Shown one piece after another: positions 6,249 through 16,561 of a stretch of DNA of 64,000 bases. Below the pieces are notes generated by a model. It was not told where the DNA came from. It searched no databases and saw nothing but the letters and a program-made list of their open reading frames with translations. The first letter of the stretch is position 1, and each line of letters opens with the position of its first letter. Source of the stretch: an uncultured Pseudoxanthomonas sp. (GTDB taxonomy: Bacteria; Pseudomonadota; Gammaproteobacteria; Xanthomonadales; Xanthomonadaceae); the NCBI RefSeq assembly GCF_946886695.1, contig NZ_CAMPJD010000010.1, forward strand, positions 32,164-96,163, written 5' to 3'. Position numbers and translations under genes: made by a program.

Positions 6249-9107
6249 TCAGAAGCGCTGGGTGTACTTGACGTACAGGTAACGATCGAAGTCGAAGCCA
6301 CCGTAGTACGCGAAGTCGCTGTGGCGGTACGCCGAGTTCGAGAACATCAGCGGACCCTTGTGGTCGAACACGTTGTTGGCGCCGATGGCGATCGTGGCAT
6401 CCCACGGCGCCTTGTAGCTGACCTGCAGGTCATGGAACGTGTTGGAACCCACGCGGCGGATCGCATCCTCTTCGCCATTGGCGATGTGGTCGGGATCCGT
6501 GCAAGGACGGGCCGGCACGCAGCTTTCCTTCATGCCCGAGTAGTAACGGGCCGTCCAGTTGACCGCGAAGTCACCCAGCGACCAGTCCACGCCCAGGTTC
6601 GAGCGCAGGCGGAAGATGCCGGAGTTGCCCACGTTGCCCACAATGATCTTCTCGCCGGCCGAGTTCTCGCTTTCCTCGTCGTAGACGCTCGTGTACGACG
6701 AGGTCCAGTCGAACGCGATCTTGCCGAACGACTGCTCCGGCAGGGCGTACTTCACACCCAGGTCGAAGCCTTCGGTTTCCATCGAGCCCAGGTTGGCCAG
6801 GCCATAGAACAGGCTGGTGATATGGCCATCGTCCGCACGCACGATGCCTTCGCAACGGGCGCTATTGCCCAGCACGTAGCAGTCACGCAGGATGCGATCC
6901 ACGCTGTCCGAGATGATCATGTCCGTCAGCTCGTAGCGGTACCAGTCCAGCGAGATGTCCAGACCTTCCACCCAGCGCGGCGACCACACCAGGCCCATGG
7001 TCTTGCTCTTGGACGTTTCCGGCACGAGCGAAGGATTGGAGCCCGTGATGAACTGGTCCGGCGTGGCACACGGATACGTCGTGCAGGGCACCAGACCCTG
7101 GCCCAGCTGCACGTAGCCGAGCGGAACGCCCGCGCCGGTGCAGGCCGCGTTGCCGTTGACGCTGTTCACCGCGCCGACGCCGCAAGGGTCGGTGTAGTTC
7201 TCGAAGCTGGTGCCGATGCCGCCGTACAGGTTGTCGATCGTCGGCGCGCGGAAGCCCTCGGCGTAGGTGCCGCGGACCAGCAGTTCGTCGATCGGACGCC
7301 AGGTGAAGCCGAACTTGCTGTTGATCGTGTCGCCGAAGTTGCTGTAGTCGGAGTAGCGGCTGGCGACGTTGAAGGTCAGTTCCTTCGCAAACGCCATGTC
7401 GGCCAGCACCGGGATGTTCAGCTCGACGTAGAACTCGTCGACCGAATAGTCGCCCTCGGTGGTGGTCGCACCCAGACCGGTGCTCTGGCCCGACTGCGCG
7501 AACGCGTCCGGTACGAAGCGGCCCTGCTCCTTGCGGTGCTCGACGCCCACCGCGATGCCCAGATCGCCGGCCGGCAACTCGAACAACGTACCCGCCAGGT
7601 TGGCGGTGTAGCTGGTGGTGCGGGTCAGGCCGGTATCGGTGAACCACGGGAACAGGAACTTCTGCAGTTCCGGATCGGACAGCGAGCCCGGGCCGGCGAC
7701 GCCGTTAGGCAGCAGCGGGTTCCACGGACGGCAATCGGAGAGCGGGGTCGGATCGGCCGCGCTGCCGCACTGGGCGACGCCGTCGGCGTTGATGAACGAC
7801 GGGCCCAGCGCCTGGCGCGACGCGATCAGGCTCATGTCGCCGCGCGCGCGCTTGGTCGACTGGTTGCGGTTGATCAGCGCACCGACATCCCAATCCCAGG
7901 TCTTGCCACCCAGGTCGAAGAAGCCTGCGAAGCCACCGGCGAAGCGATAGGTTTCCAGCTCGCTGTCGGTGGTGCGCGGCATCTCCCACAGGCGACGGCG
8001 GAACGTGGTGTCGCCCGCCATCGGGTTGAACGCACTGTCGGCGGACAGCGGCGTGTCGAACGCGGCGGACTGGTACGGATAGCCGGCGATCTGCTGCTGC
8101 GTGGAGCGGTGGTTGTACAGCACGTCGGCGTTGAACGTGATGTTGTCGGTCACGTCGTAGTTCGCGTTGACGAACACCGAACGACGCTCGATGCCCGTGG
8201 ACAGGAACATCTGCTGGTTGGCATTCGCGTTGTCGTCCGCCGTGTGCACACGGTAGTCGGCACGGTTGGCCGGATCGCCACCCTCGCTCAGCGTCCACCA
8301 CACGGCGGATGCCGCGGGCGAGCAGGGATCGCAGAACGAGCCGTTCTGGCTGATCGGGCTCCAGCCCGAACCCGGATAGGCCGGACCCGCGTTGCCGTCC
8401 TTGGAGAACCAGCGGTCGGCGGCGGAGATCGGATCTTCCTTCGAGTACTCGACCGACAGGGTGACGCCGCCACGGTCGCTGGCCGAGCCCACGGTGAAGG
8501 AGTACTGCTTGGTGTCGCCGTCGCCTTCGCCGGTCTGGCCGATGTACGCCGAAGCCTCGGCGCCTTCGAAGCGCTTGCGGGTGATGACGTTGACCACGCC
8601 GGCGATCGCGTCGGAACCGTAGATGGCGGACGCGCCGTCCTTCAGCACTTCGATGCGGTCGATGGCCGACATCGGGATCTGGCTCAGATCCTGGTAACCC
8701 CCGGTGGTGGCGCCCAGGCGACGGCCGTTGACCAGCACCAGGGTACGGGTCGCGCCCAGGTTGCGGATGTCGACGTAGTAGCCACCCACGTTCTCGCCCG
8801 AGGCCAGCGCTTCGGAACGCGCGATCGCGGGGGAACCGGCGGAGGTCAGGTTCTGCAGCACGTCGGCCACCGAGGTGAAGCCCTGCTTCTCGATGTCCTC
8901 ACGCGCGATGGTGATGATCGGCTGCTGCGTTTCCATGTCGGCGCCGCGGATGCGGGAGCCGGTGACTTCGAGGCGATCGAGCGTGGTGGTGCTCGAGGGC
9001 GCATCGGTGGTTTCCTGCGCCATGGCGAACGCCGGGACCAGTGCGATGGCAATGCCGGCCGGCAGCAAGCCGACCCGCATCGCGCGACGCGGACTACGAT
9101 GGTTCAT
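6249..9107 (-). CDS. TonB-dependent outer membrane receptor
   Basis: 952 residues. A signal peptide ending AFAMAQ is followed by LDRLEVTGSRIRG (TonB-box/linker region usual in xanthomonad receptors) and a plug domain (about 60-170) with DIRNLGATRTLVLVNGRRLG and IDRIEVLKDGASAIYGSDAIAGVVNVITRK. The rest is a 22-strand-type barrel ending in DRYLYVKYTQRF, with the terminal Phe needed for outer membrane insertion. The two Cys in FCDPCSPA and others in extracellular-loop-like segments could form disulfides. Such receptors import large or scarce ligands using TonB energy. The ligand is unknown; neighbours are an AraC regulator upstream and the hydroxylase-sulfotransferase downstream, all on the same strand. 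No siderophore or glycan genes adjoin. Confidence 0.93.
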   Translation of the reverse strand: MNHRSPRRAMRVGLLPAGIAIALVPAFAMAQETTDAPSSTTTLDRLEVTGSRIRGADMETQQPIITIAREDIEKQGFTSVADVLQNLTSAGSPAIARSEALASGENVGGYYVDIRNLGATRTLVLVNGRRLGATTGGYQDLSQIPMSAIDRIEVLKDGASAIYGSDAIAGVVNVITRKRFEGAEASAYIGQTGEGDGDTKQYSFTVGSASDRGGVTLSVEYSKEDPISAADRWFSKDGNAGPAYPGSGWSPISQNGSFCDPCSPAASAVWWTLSEGGDPANRADYRVHTADDNANANQQMFLSTGIERRSVFVNANYDVTDNITFNADVLYNHRSTQQQIAGYPYQSAAFDTPLSADSAFNPMAGDTTFRRRLWEMPRTTDSELETYRFAGGFAGFFDLGGKTWDWDVGALINRNQSTKRARGDMSLIASRQALGPSFINADGVAQCGSAADPTPLSDCRPWNPLLPNGVAGPGSLSDPELQKFLFPWFTDTGLTRTTSYTANLAGTLFELPAGDLGIAVGVEHRKEQGRFVPDAFAQSGQSTGLGATTTEGDYSVDEFYVELNIPVLADMAFAKELTFNVASRYSDYSNFGDTINSKFGFTWRPIDELLVRGTYAEGFRAPTIDNLYGGIGTSFENYTDPCGVGAVNSVNGNAACTGAGVPLGYVQLGQGLVPCTTYPCATPDQFITGSNPSLVPETSKSKTMGLVWSPRWVEGLDISLDWYRYELTDMIISDSVDRILRDCYVLGNSARCEGIVRADDGHITSLFYGLANLGSMETEGFDLGVKYALPEQSFGKIAFDWTSSYTSVYDEESENSAGEKIIVGNVGNSGIFRLRSNLGVDWSLGDFAVNWTARYYSGMKESCVPARPCTDPDHIANGEEDAIRRVGSNTFHDLQVSYKAPWDATIAIGANNVFDHKGPLMFSNSAYRHSDFAYYGGFDFDRYLYVKYTQRF

Positions 9108-9165
9108 TGAATCTCTCCTCAGGGGAACGTGTTGCGTTATGGGCGTGTTAAAACGCCTTGCAAAC

Positions 9166-10074
9166 TTACGTTCCAGTCTTCACGGCCGCTTTGCGCACGA
9201 GGGCCGATGACTTTGCCGAGTCTGTCCTCGACGCGGTCGATGCCACGCGATACCGGCTGGCGGAGGTTCCGAAGCGCGCACGGAAAGCACGCGCAAAGCT
9301 GCAGCAATTGTCGAAACCCGATGCCGCGGCGACTTCGCCCACCATCATCGAGGTGTTGCGCAGCAGTTCGGCCGCATGCTCCAGCCGCATCCGTGCCGCG
9401 GCCGCCTGCGGGCTTTCGTCATACAGACTGTAGAAGGTGCGCGAGAAGTACCAGCTGGAGAAGCTGGTCAGTTCGGCCAGCTCGCTGATCCGCACCACGC
9501 GGTCGCAATTGCCTTCCAGATAGAGACGGGCGCGCTGCAGGCGACCGAACACCTGGCGCTTGCGGCTGCGTGAACGTCCGGGGCAACGCTGGATGTAGTC
9601 GGAGAACTCCTGCTGGATGGCCACCACATGCAGCAGCAAGGGGCGCAGTGCCAGGAAGTCCGGGCCTTGCGGTGCGTGCCGGGACACTGCGCGCCACAGG
9701 CGCAGCAGTGTCAGCGCATCGCGCCGGGACAACCGCCCACGGCCGGCATACAAGGGGCTGTCGGCGAATCGTGCCATCGCGCGCAGGGCATCCGCGCTCA
9801 GCGCCACCCCCAGGCACAGGCCGTAGCGGTCGCTCTGCACCAGCGGCTTGGAATCGCGCTCCAGCGCGATCCAGTGGCCCCGGCGCAGCCGGAAGCGCCC
9901 TTCCTTGGCCTCCACCCATGAGGTGCCACGCAACTGCACCCACACGCTGAATACGTCAGCGCCCGCCTGCACGGCGCCCAGCCGCGAGACCGCGATGCAG
10001 CCGTTCGGATCCTGGCCATCGGCCGCATCGGCGCGGACCACTTGTCCGCGATCCCCCCACAAGGTTTGCTCCAT
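9166..10074 (-). CDS. AraC-family transcriptional regulator
   Basis: 302 residues from the ATG at 10072-10074; a TTG 21 bases further upstream is also in frame but has no better ribosome binding site. The C-terminal 100 residues hold the double helix-turn-helix of AraC proteins: VVRISELAELTSFSSWYFSRTFYSLYDESPQAAAARMRLEHAAELLRNTSMMVGEVAAASGFDNCCSFARAFRARFG. The N-terminal part should be the effector-binding or dimerisation domain. It ends 58 bases before the receptor start and reads the same way, so it may control the receptor and could even be cotranscribed with it. Confidence 0.88.
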   Translation of the reverse strand: MEQTLWGDRGQVVRADAADGQDPNGCIAVSRLGAVQAGADVFSVWVQLRGTSWVEAKEGRFRLRRGHWIALERDSKPLVQSDRYGLCLGVALSADALRAMARFADSPLYAGRGRLSRRDALTLLRLWRAVSRHAPQGPDFLALRPLLLHVVAIQQEFSDYIQRCPGRSRSRKRQVFGRLQRARLYLEGNCDRVVRISELAELTSFSSWYFSRTFYSLYDESPQAAAARMRLEHAAELLRNTSMMVGEVAAASGFDNCCSFARAFRARFGTSASRYRVASTASRTDSAKSSALVRKAAVKTGT

Positions 10075-10221
10075 CGGTCGTTCCACTTTGCACAACAGGA
10101 GCAGTGGATGTGCCGGAACACGACCGATGCGGCAGGAAATTGCGCGGAAAACCCGCCGAAATCTCCACGAATCCGCTTCCGAAGAATTTGCGAAAGTGTT
10201 TTCTTTTTCTTTATCAGCGAC

Positions 10222-12567
10222 TTACCAGAACCGGACCGGGGGCGTCGCCGCCATGCGCCGCAACGACAGCAGGCCGATGTCGGACCCGTCGTTGATCGCC
10301 ATTGAGACGTACGCCACACGCGTGCGCGCATGTGCGCTGAAGCCATTGATCGTGGAGAGATGGTTCGGCTCCAGGCATCGGGGGGAGGGATGCGAACGTC
10401 CCGCCCCGATATGGCGCAGGCTGACATAGCACCCAGCCCGCTGTTCGAGGTACTCCACCTGGCCGTCCTCGGTGACCGTCCAGGTGCGGTAACGCTGGCT
10501 CACCGGGTGATTGCCATCGATCTGGCGAATGCTGCCGGGCGACAACGACAGGTCTGCCTGCCACAACCCGTCCCGACCCAGCCGGGTGAACAGCATCCGT
10601 CCCTGTGCTCCATCGGGACGCGCGAACGACACCCCCTCGATGGTGGCGACCTGCCGCCACGGCGTGCTGCTCCGGTCGAACAGCACCAGTTGCTGGCTGT
10701 CCCCGCGTCCGGCGACCACGAAGATCCGCGCCGGGTCCGGCGAATAGGCCGCAAACAACAGGTCCTCCAGCGCCACCGGCACCGCCAGCGACTGCAGTTG
10801 CCCGCTGGCGGGGACCAGTTCGTGCAGACCATAGCGCCCGGTGCCATCGGTCCCGACGACGAGCACCCGCTTGCCGTCCGGCGACCATGCAGGCAGGTGG
10901 CGGGACTCGGGATGGATGCCCTCGATCAGGCGCAACGACGCGGGGCGCTCCATGTCGGCCCACCACAGGGCGTAGTCGCCGGAGCGATCGGAGGTGAACA
11001 CGATCTGGCGGCCATCCGGCGCCACCGACGGCAGCGTGTCGCGACCGGTGGAAGGGAACAGCCTTTCCGGCACAGGCAGTTTCCCGTCCATCGCCGGCGC
11101 ACTGCTGATGCGGTACACGCCGAACTGCGGCTTGCGCTGCACGAACGCCAGCTGGTCCGCGCGCGCTGCGATGGCCGGCGTCTGCGCATCCTCGATGCCG
11201 AGATCCTCGATGCGGCCATCCTGCAACGTCAGGCGATACAGGCGCGTGTGACTGTCGACACGGCGCCCGAACACGATGGCCTCGCCGTCCGGGGTCCAGT
11301 CCCAGCCGCGCAGTTCCGCGCGCTGATGGGTGAGGCGCTCCGCCCGTCCCCCTTCTGCGGGAATGCGCCACAGGTCGCCCAGCGGCGTGTTGCGGACAAA
11401 GGCGATCCATTTGCCGTCCGGCGAATAGCGCGGCGCGGTATCGACATCCTCGTCGTTCGCGCCGTAATCCAGCGCACGCCAACGCCCCGAGGCGAGGTCC
11501 AGCAAGCGCAGGCCCGGTTCCCCCGCACCCGTCAGCGGACTGCTGAACACCAGCCCGTCCCCGCCGGGCATCCAGTCGAAACTGGGGCGGTTGTTCGGAT
11601 CGCAGACCCCGAGTGTGCGCGGCTCTCCGCCACTCGCCTGGACGGCCATGATCCGGCAGTCTTTGCCAGGGAAGCGACGCAGGAAGGCGACCTCACGGCC
11701 ACTGGGCGACCACTCCGGATTGCTGTCCCATGCACCTTCCGGCGGCGATGTCAGGGTGCGCGGCTGGGCCGGCTCCGTGGTCTGCACCTTGATCGCGGTG
11801 CCTGCGAGTTCCTCCGTCAGGCTGGAGAGATAGGCGACCTGCGAACCGTCCGGCGACAGCGCCGGTGAGAGTTCGAATCCGGGTGCCGAGGTGATCAGAC
11901 GATACGGACGCGGTGCAGGTACCAGTGTCTGCACGCCGGACTCCGCTGGAACCGGACCACTGCGCGTCACCATCATCCACAGTCCCCACGCTGCGACACC
12001 CAACGCCAGTACGCCCAACCCGATACCCCAAGCCCAGCGACGGAACAAGCGGGCGTCCGGGGCCTGCCCTGCACTGGCCGTCACCGGAACCGACGCGGCC
12101 GCGTGCAGGGCTGCATCGCCCGGCTGCGCGACGACAGGTGCAGCCGCTGGCGCGGACGAAGCAGGAACAGCTTCATCGGCATCGTGTGATGGAGCATCCT
12201 TGCCCGCTGCCGGCAACCACTCCACCGACGCAAGCAGGCGGTACCCGCTCTTGGCGATGGTATCGATGTAGCGCGGGCCATCGCCGCGTTCACCGAATGC
12301 CTTGCGCAACTGGGTGATGGCCTGCGTGACCACGTCGTTGGTTGGCAGCGTATCGGGCCAGACCACGGCCAGCAGCGTATCGCGGGTGACGACCCTTCCA
12401 GGCGCATCGGCAAGCGCCAGCAGTACGCCCATCGATTTGGGCGTGATGCGCGCGGGCTTGCGGGCACCCGGCGCGCGGATCTCGCGCAGGGCGATATCGA
12501 CGAAGCACTCGCCCACCTTGAGGTGTTCGGCAGGGGGCACGATGGGGGGCTCGGCAGGTAGGGGCAT
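10222..12567 (-). CDS. Membrane-bound winged-helix regulator with beta-propeller sensor
   Basis: 781 residues. Residues about 15-115 are an OmpR/CadC-type winged helix (ALADAPGRVVTRDTLLAVVWPDTLPTNDVVTQAITQLRKAFGERGDGPRYIDTIAKSGYRLL). An Ala/Pro-rich linker leads to one transmembrane segment at 178-200 (WAWGIGLGVLALGVAAWGLWMMV). The remaining 570 residues are TolB/PD40-type propeller repeats, recognised by repeated SPDG/APDG-xx-IAF patterns such as YSPDGKWIAF and VAPDGRQIVF. The arrangement puts DNA binding in the cytoplasm and the propeller in the periplasm, as in CadC/ToxR-like one-component sensors. It lies upstream of the AraC regulator on the same strand. The signal sensed is unknown. Confidence 0.87.
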   Translation of the reverse strand: MPLPAEPPIVPPAEHLKVGECFVDIALREIRAPGARKPARITPKSMGVLLALADAPGRVVTRDTLLAVVWPDTLPTNDVVTQAITQLRKAFGERGDGPRYIDTIAKSGYRLLASVEWLPAAGKDAPSHDADEAVPASSAPAAAPVVAQPGDAALHAAASVPVTASAGQAPDARLFRRWAWGIGLGVLALGVAAWGLWMMVTRSGPVPAESGVQTLVPAPRPYRLITSAPGFELSPALSPDGSQVAYLSSLTEELAGTAIKVQTTEPAQPRTLTSPPEGAWDSNPEWSPSGREVAFLRRFPGKDCRIMAVQASGGEPRTLGVCDPNNRPSFDWMPGGDGLVFSSPLTGAGEPGLRLLDLASGRWRALDYGANDEDVDTAPRYSPDGKWIAFVRNTPLGDLWRIPAEGGRAERLTHQRAELRGWDWTPDGEAIVFGRRVDSHTRLYRLTLQDGRIEDLGIEDAQTPAIAARADQLAFVQRKPQFGVYRISSAPAMDGKLPVPERLFPSTGRDTLPSVAPDGRQIVFTSDRSGDYALWWADMERPASLRLIEGIHPESRHLPAWSPDGKRVLVVGTDGTGRYGLHELVPASGQLQSLAVPVALEDLLFAAYSPDPARIFVVAGRGDSQQLVLFDRSSTPWRQVATIEGVSFARPDGAQGRMLFTRLGRDGLWQADLSLSPGSIRQIDGNHPVSQRYRTWTVTEDGQVEYLEQRAGCYVSLRHIGAGRSHPSPRCLEPNHLSTINGFSAHARTRVAYVSMAINDGSDIGLLSLRRMAATPPVRFW

Positions 12568-12684
12568 GTTGGGGGCGGATGCTGCGCCGGCACCCTCGTC
12601 CCGTCATGTGCCTGAATACCTGTCTCCGACCGGATCGTTCAATCCGGCAAATTCGGCAAAGTGCAGGAACAGCATGGGGAAAGC

Positions 12685-12817
12685 GCACCGTCGCGGTGCA
12701 TTTTACAGTGGCCGCCGTGTTCCCCCTGAACGGGAACATCACAGGCAACCTCTCTCTCTCGCCGACGTCCTATTACAACCTGCTCCAGCATTCGCGCCCC
12801 CGGGCGCGAATTTTTTT
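12685..12817 (+). ncRNA. Candidate small RNA ending in a terminator
   Basis: Between two minus-strand genes the plus strand carries three hairpins in a row: GCACCG/CGGTGC (12685-12699), TGTTCCC/GGGAACA (12718-12738), and a strong terminator (12791-12817). Between the last two is an unpaired pyrimidine-rich stretch (CCTCTCTCTCTCGCC). No plus-strand protein gene lies upstream that this terminator could serve. The 5' end is undefined and no clear promoter was found, so the start given is only the first hairpin. Confidence 0.35.
12791..12817 (+). terminator. Strong plus-strand terminator with no plus-strand gene before it
   Basis: TTCGCGCCC (12791-12799) pairs with GGGCGCGAA (12802-12810), directly followed by seven T. 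The minus-strand reading has no T run after the stem, so it does not suit the neighbouring minus-strand ion-channel gene. Confidence 0.8.
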
Positions 12818-12832
12818 GCCTGCCTGAAACAC

Positions 12833-13525
12833 TCAGCCTTCCCTGCGCACCGGCTGCTTGAGGATCGTCAGGCCGATCAGCCGCGAGACCACCACGGCGA
12901 TGTACATCACGCCCGCGAACTGCTCCAGCATCACCAGCGCGCGCGCCTGGGGCTGGATCGGCACCACGTCGCTCAGGCCGACCCCGGAAAGCAGGCTGAA
13001 GCTCAGGAAGAGCAACTCCATCCAGCTGCGGGCCGACGTGGGATCCACCGCCGCCGTGAAGCTGCCCGGATACCACTGCTGGCAGACCGAGAACGCGAAC
13101 GCGAAGGCCCATGCGAGCAGCGTGAACGTCGCGCCCGCGGCGAACAGTTCATCGCTGGTGACCTTGTGGTCCTGCAGCATGTAGGCGATCAGGCTGCCGG
13201 CGGTGTAGAAGTAAAGTCCGCTCTCCAGCAGGTGGGCGTAGATGCCCAGCGCAGGCTGGTCGAAGATGGCCGACGACACCGACAGCAGCACTGCAGGCAC
13301 CGCGAGCGACCAGGCGATCCAGTTCACCGCCGCGCTGCGGTTGACCACCCATAACGCGAGCGCAAGCACCAGGATGCCGAAGGCGCCGAACAGCGCGCGG
13401 CCGGCCTGCGTATCCTCCATCACGGGATACAGGAGTATCCCCGCCAGTTGCACGATCAACAGGAACGCCGAAGGATGGCGACGCAGCGTCACCATCCAGC
13501 GCAGCCACGCCCAGGGCATCGTCAT
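12833..13525 (-). CDS. Ion-channel-like integral membrane protein
   Basis: 230 residues from the ATG at 13523-13525. There are about six hydrophobic segments; the last two enclose LLSGVGLSDVVPIQPQARALVMLEQFAGVMYIAVVVSRL. That follows the layout of the two-helix potassium channel pore domain: a filter-like SGVGLSD where channels have TVGYGD, then the xPxxxxARxLxxxExxxGxxYxAxxxSRL inner helix. The filter is degenerate (Leu-Ser instead of Tyr-Gly), so potassium selectivity is doubtful. It follows a 55-residue membrane protein gene after 10 bases and is probably cotranscribed with it and with the DUF4136 lipoprotein gene. Confidence 0.75.
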   Translation of the reverse strand: MTMPWAWLRWMVTLRRHPSAFLLIVQLAGILLYPVMEDTQAGRALFGAFGILVLALALWVVNRSAAVNWIAWSLAVPAVLLSVSSAIFDQPALGIYAHLLESGLYFYTAGSLIAYMLQDHKVTSDELFAAGATFTLLAWAFAFAFSVCQQWYPGSFTAAVDPTSARSWMELLFLSFSLLSGVGLSDVVPIQPQARALVMLEQFAGVMYIAVVVSRLIGLTILKQPVRREG

Positions 13526-13535
13526 GCGGCGACCG

Positions 13536-13703
13536 TCACTTGAAGTGATGGACCAGCGCGTAGTAGACCACGTAGATCCACGACAGTACGCCATGGATCA
13601 CCGCCCACAACAACGACTTGTTCGCGCTCCACGAGATGGTGATGGCCAGCGCGGTGCCGAAGCCTATGCCCGCCTTTGCGAGGCCTGCACCATTCCCCTT
13701 CAC
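13536..13703 (-). CDS. Small (55-residue) membrane protein
   Basis: Starts with GTG whose last two bases overlap the TGA of the DUF4136 gene (GTGA arrangement), so translation is probably coupled. The protein has two short hydrophobic stretches with the pattern AGIGFGTALAITISWSANKS and LLWAVIHGVLSWIYVVYYAL, ending VHHFK. Such small proteins with SxNxSxxWAxxHGxxxWxYVxYY are, to my recollection, a conserved uncharacterised family in many bacteria. No known activity. Likely an inner membrane protein working with the lipoprotein upstream or the channel-like protein downstream. Confidence 0.7.
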   Translation of the reverse strand: MKGNGAGLAKAGIGFGTALAITISWSANKSLLWAVIHGVLSWIYVVYYALVHHFK

Positions 13704-14299
13704 GGCGACACCACAGGCGTGCCACTGCCCGCGCGGTACGGGTAGCGCAGGAAGATGTCGGCCACGGCGGCATCGATCTTCGCAACCCGCTCTTCCGGCG
13801 TGGCACGGCCCACTCGGCCGACCGCCACGCCCGTCCATACCAGCCGGTTCTGCGCCGCGTCCACCAGATCCACGTTCATCGTGCCCTCCGTGTACTGGTA
13901 GACCTCGGTGCGGTCGCGCCAATAGGGCACGGACACATAACGTCGGGCGCGGTAGCTGTAGTAGTAGTCGTAGTCGACTTCCGGCATCGACACGACATCG
14001 GTCTTTTCCTGCATGTAGGCATTGAGGTTCACCCACAGGTCGGGCGAGGTCTCGTCGTAGACGTAGCCGCGCGCTTCCATCTGCGCCCGCGCCGCGTTCT
14101 TGATACGGCCGCTGGTCAGGGTGGCATAACCCTGCGCCTCGATCGCCAGCGGCGAATAGAAGGCGAAGCTGCGGTACTGCGCGAAGTTCGCGGACGGGTC
14201 CACGTCGCTGGTGACGCGTGGGCCGGTGGCGCACGCCGCAAGCAGCAGGACGCACGCTGCCATCATCAAGCGGCCGGCATTACGGGCGAAACGGGCCAT
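13700..14299 (-). CDS. DUF4136 lipoprotein
   Basis: 199 residues. The start at 14297-14299 has AGGAGA 6 bases upstream. The N-terminus MARFARNAGRLMMAACVLLLAACATGP ends in a lipobox (LAAC), so the mature protein is lipid-anchored at Cys23. The body matches DUF4136: VTSDVDPSANFAQYRSFAFY, then LTSGRIKNAARAQMEARGYVYDETSPDLWVNLNAY and the late EERVAKIDAAVADIFLRYP. A Tyr-rich segment (VDYDYYYSYRARRYVSVPYW) is characteristic. Role unknown; probably outer membrane-associated. Confidence 0.85.
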   Translation of the reverse strand: MARFARNAGRLMMAACVLLLAACATGPRVTSDVDPSANFAQYRSFAFYSPLAIEAQGYATLTSGRIKNAARAQMEARGYVYDETSPDLWVNLNAYMQEKTDVVSMPEVDYDYYYSYRARRYVSVPYWRDRTEVYQYTEGTMNVDLVDAAQNRLVWTGVAVGRVGRATPEERVAKIDAAVADIFLRYPYRAGSGTPVVSP

Positions 14300-14392
14300 G
14301 ATCGTTCTCCTGTCGGGACGCCGCCAGGATGGCGGACGCCCTGTGAACATTACGCATGAGTGCGCCGGATGGATGCCTGGCACCCGGACCGG

Positions 14393-16525
<2,133 letters not shown>

Positions 16526-16561
16526 GCGCGAATTAGACCACAACACCGCGGCCGGGCGTGT

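Noticed and set aside
6183..9110. A 975-codon open frame on the plus strand opposite the TonB-dependent receptor
   Set aside because: It mirrors the receptor gene, whose GC-rich third positions leave few stops on the other strand. Its protein is Arg/Val/Ala/His-rich with no domain, signal or ribosome binding site.
10075..10095. A longer AraC regulator starting at the TTG at 10095
   Set aside because: TTG is a rare start and no better ribosome binding site precedes it than the ATG at 10074; seven extra residues add nothing recognisable.
12791..12817. Terminator for the minus-strand ion-channel gene
   Set aside because: The T run follows the hairpin only on the plus strand, so it is oriented the wrong way for that gene.
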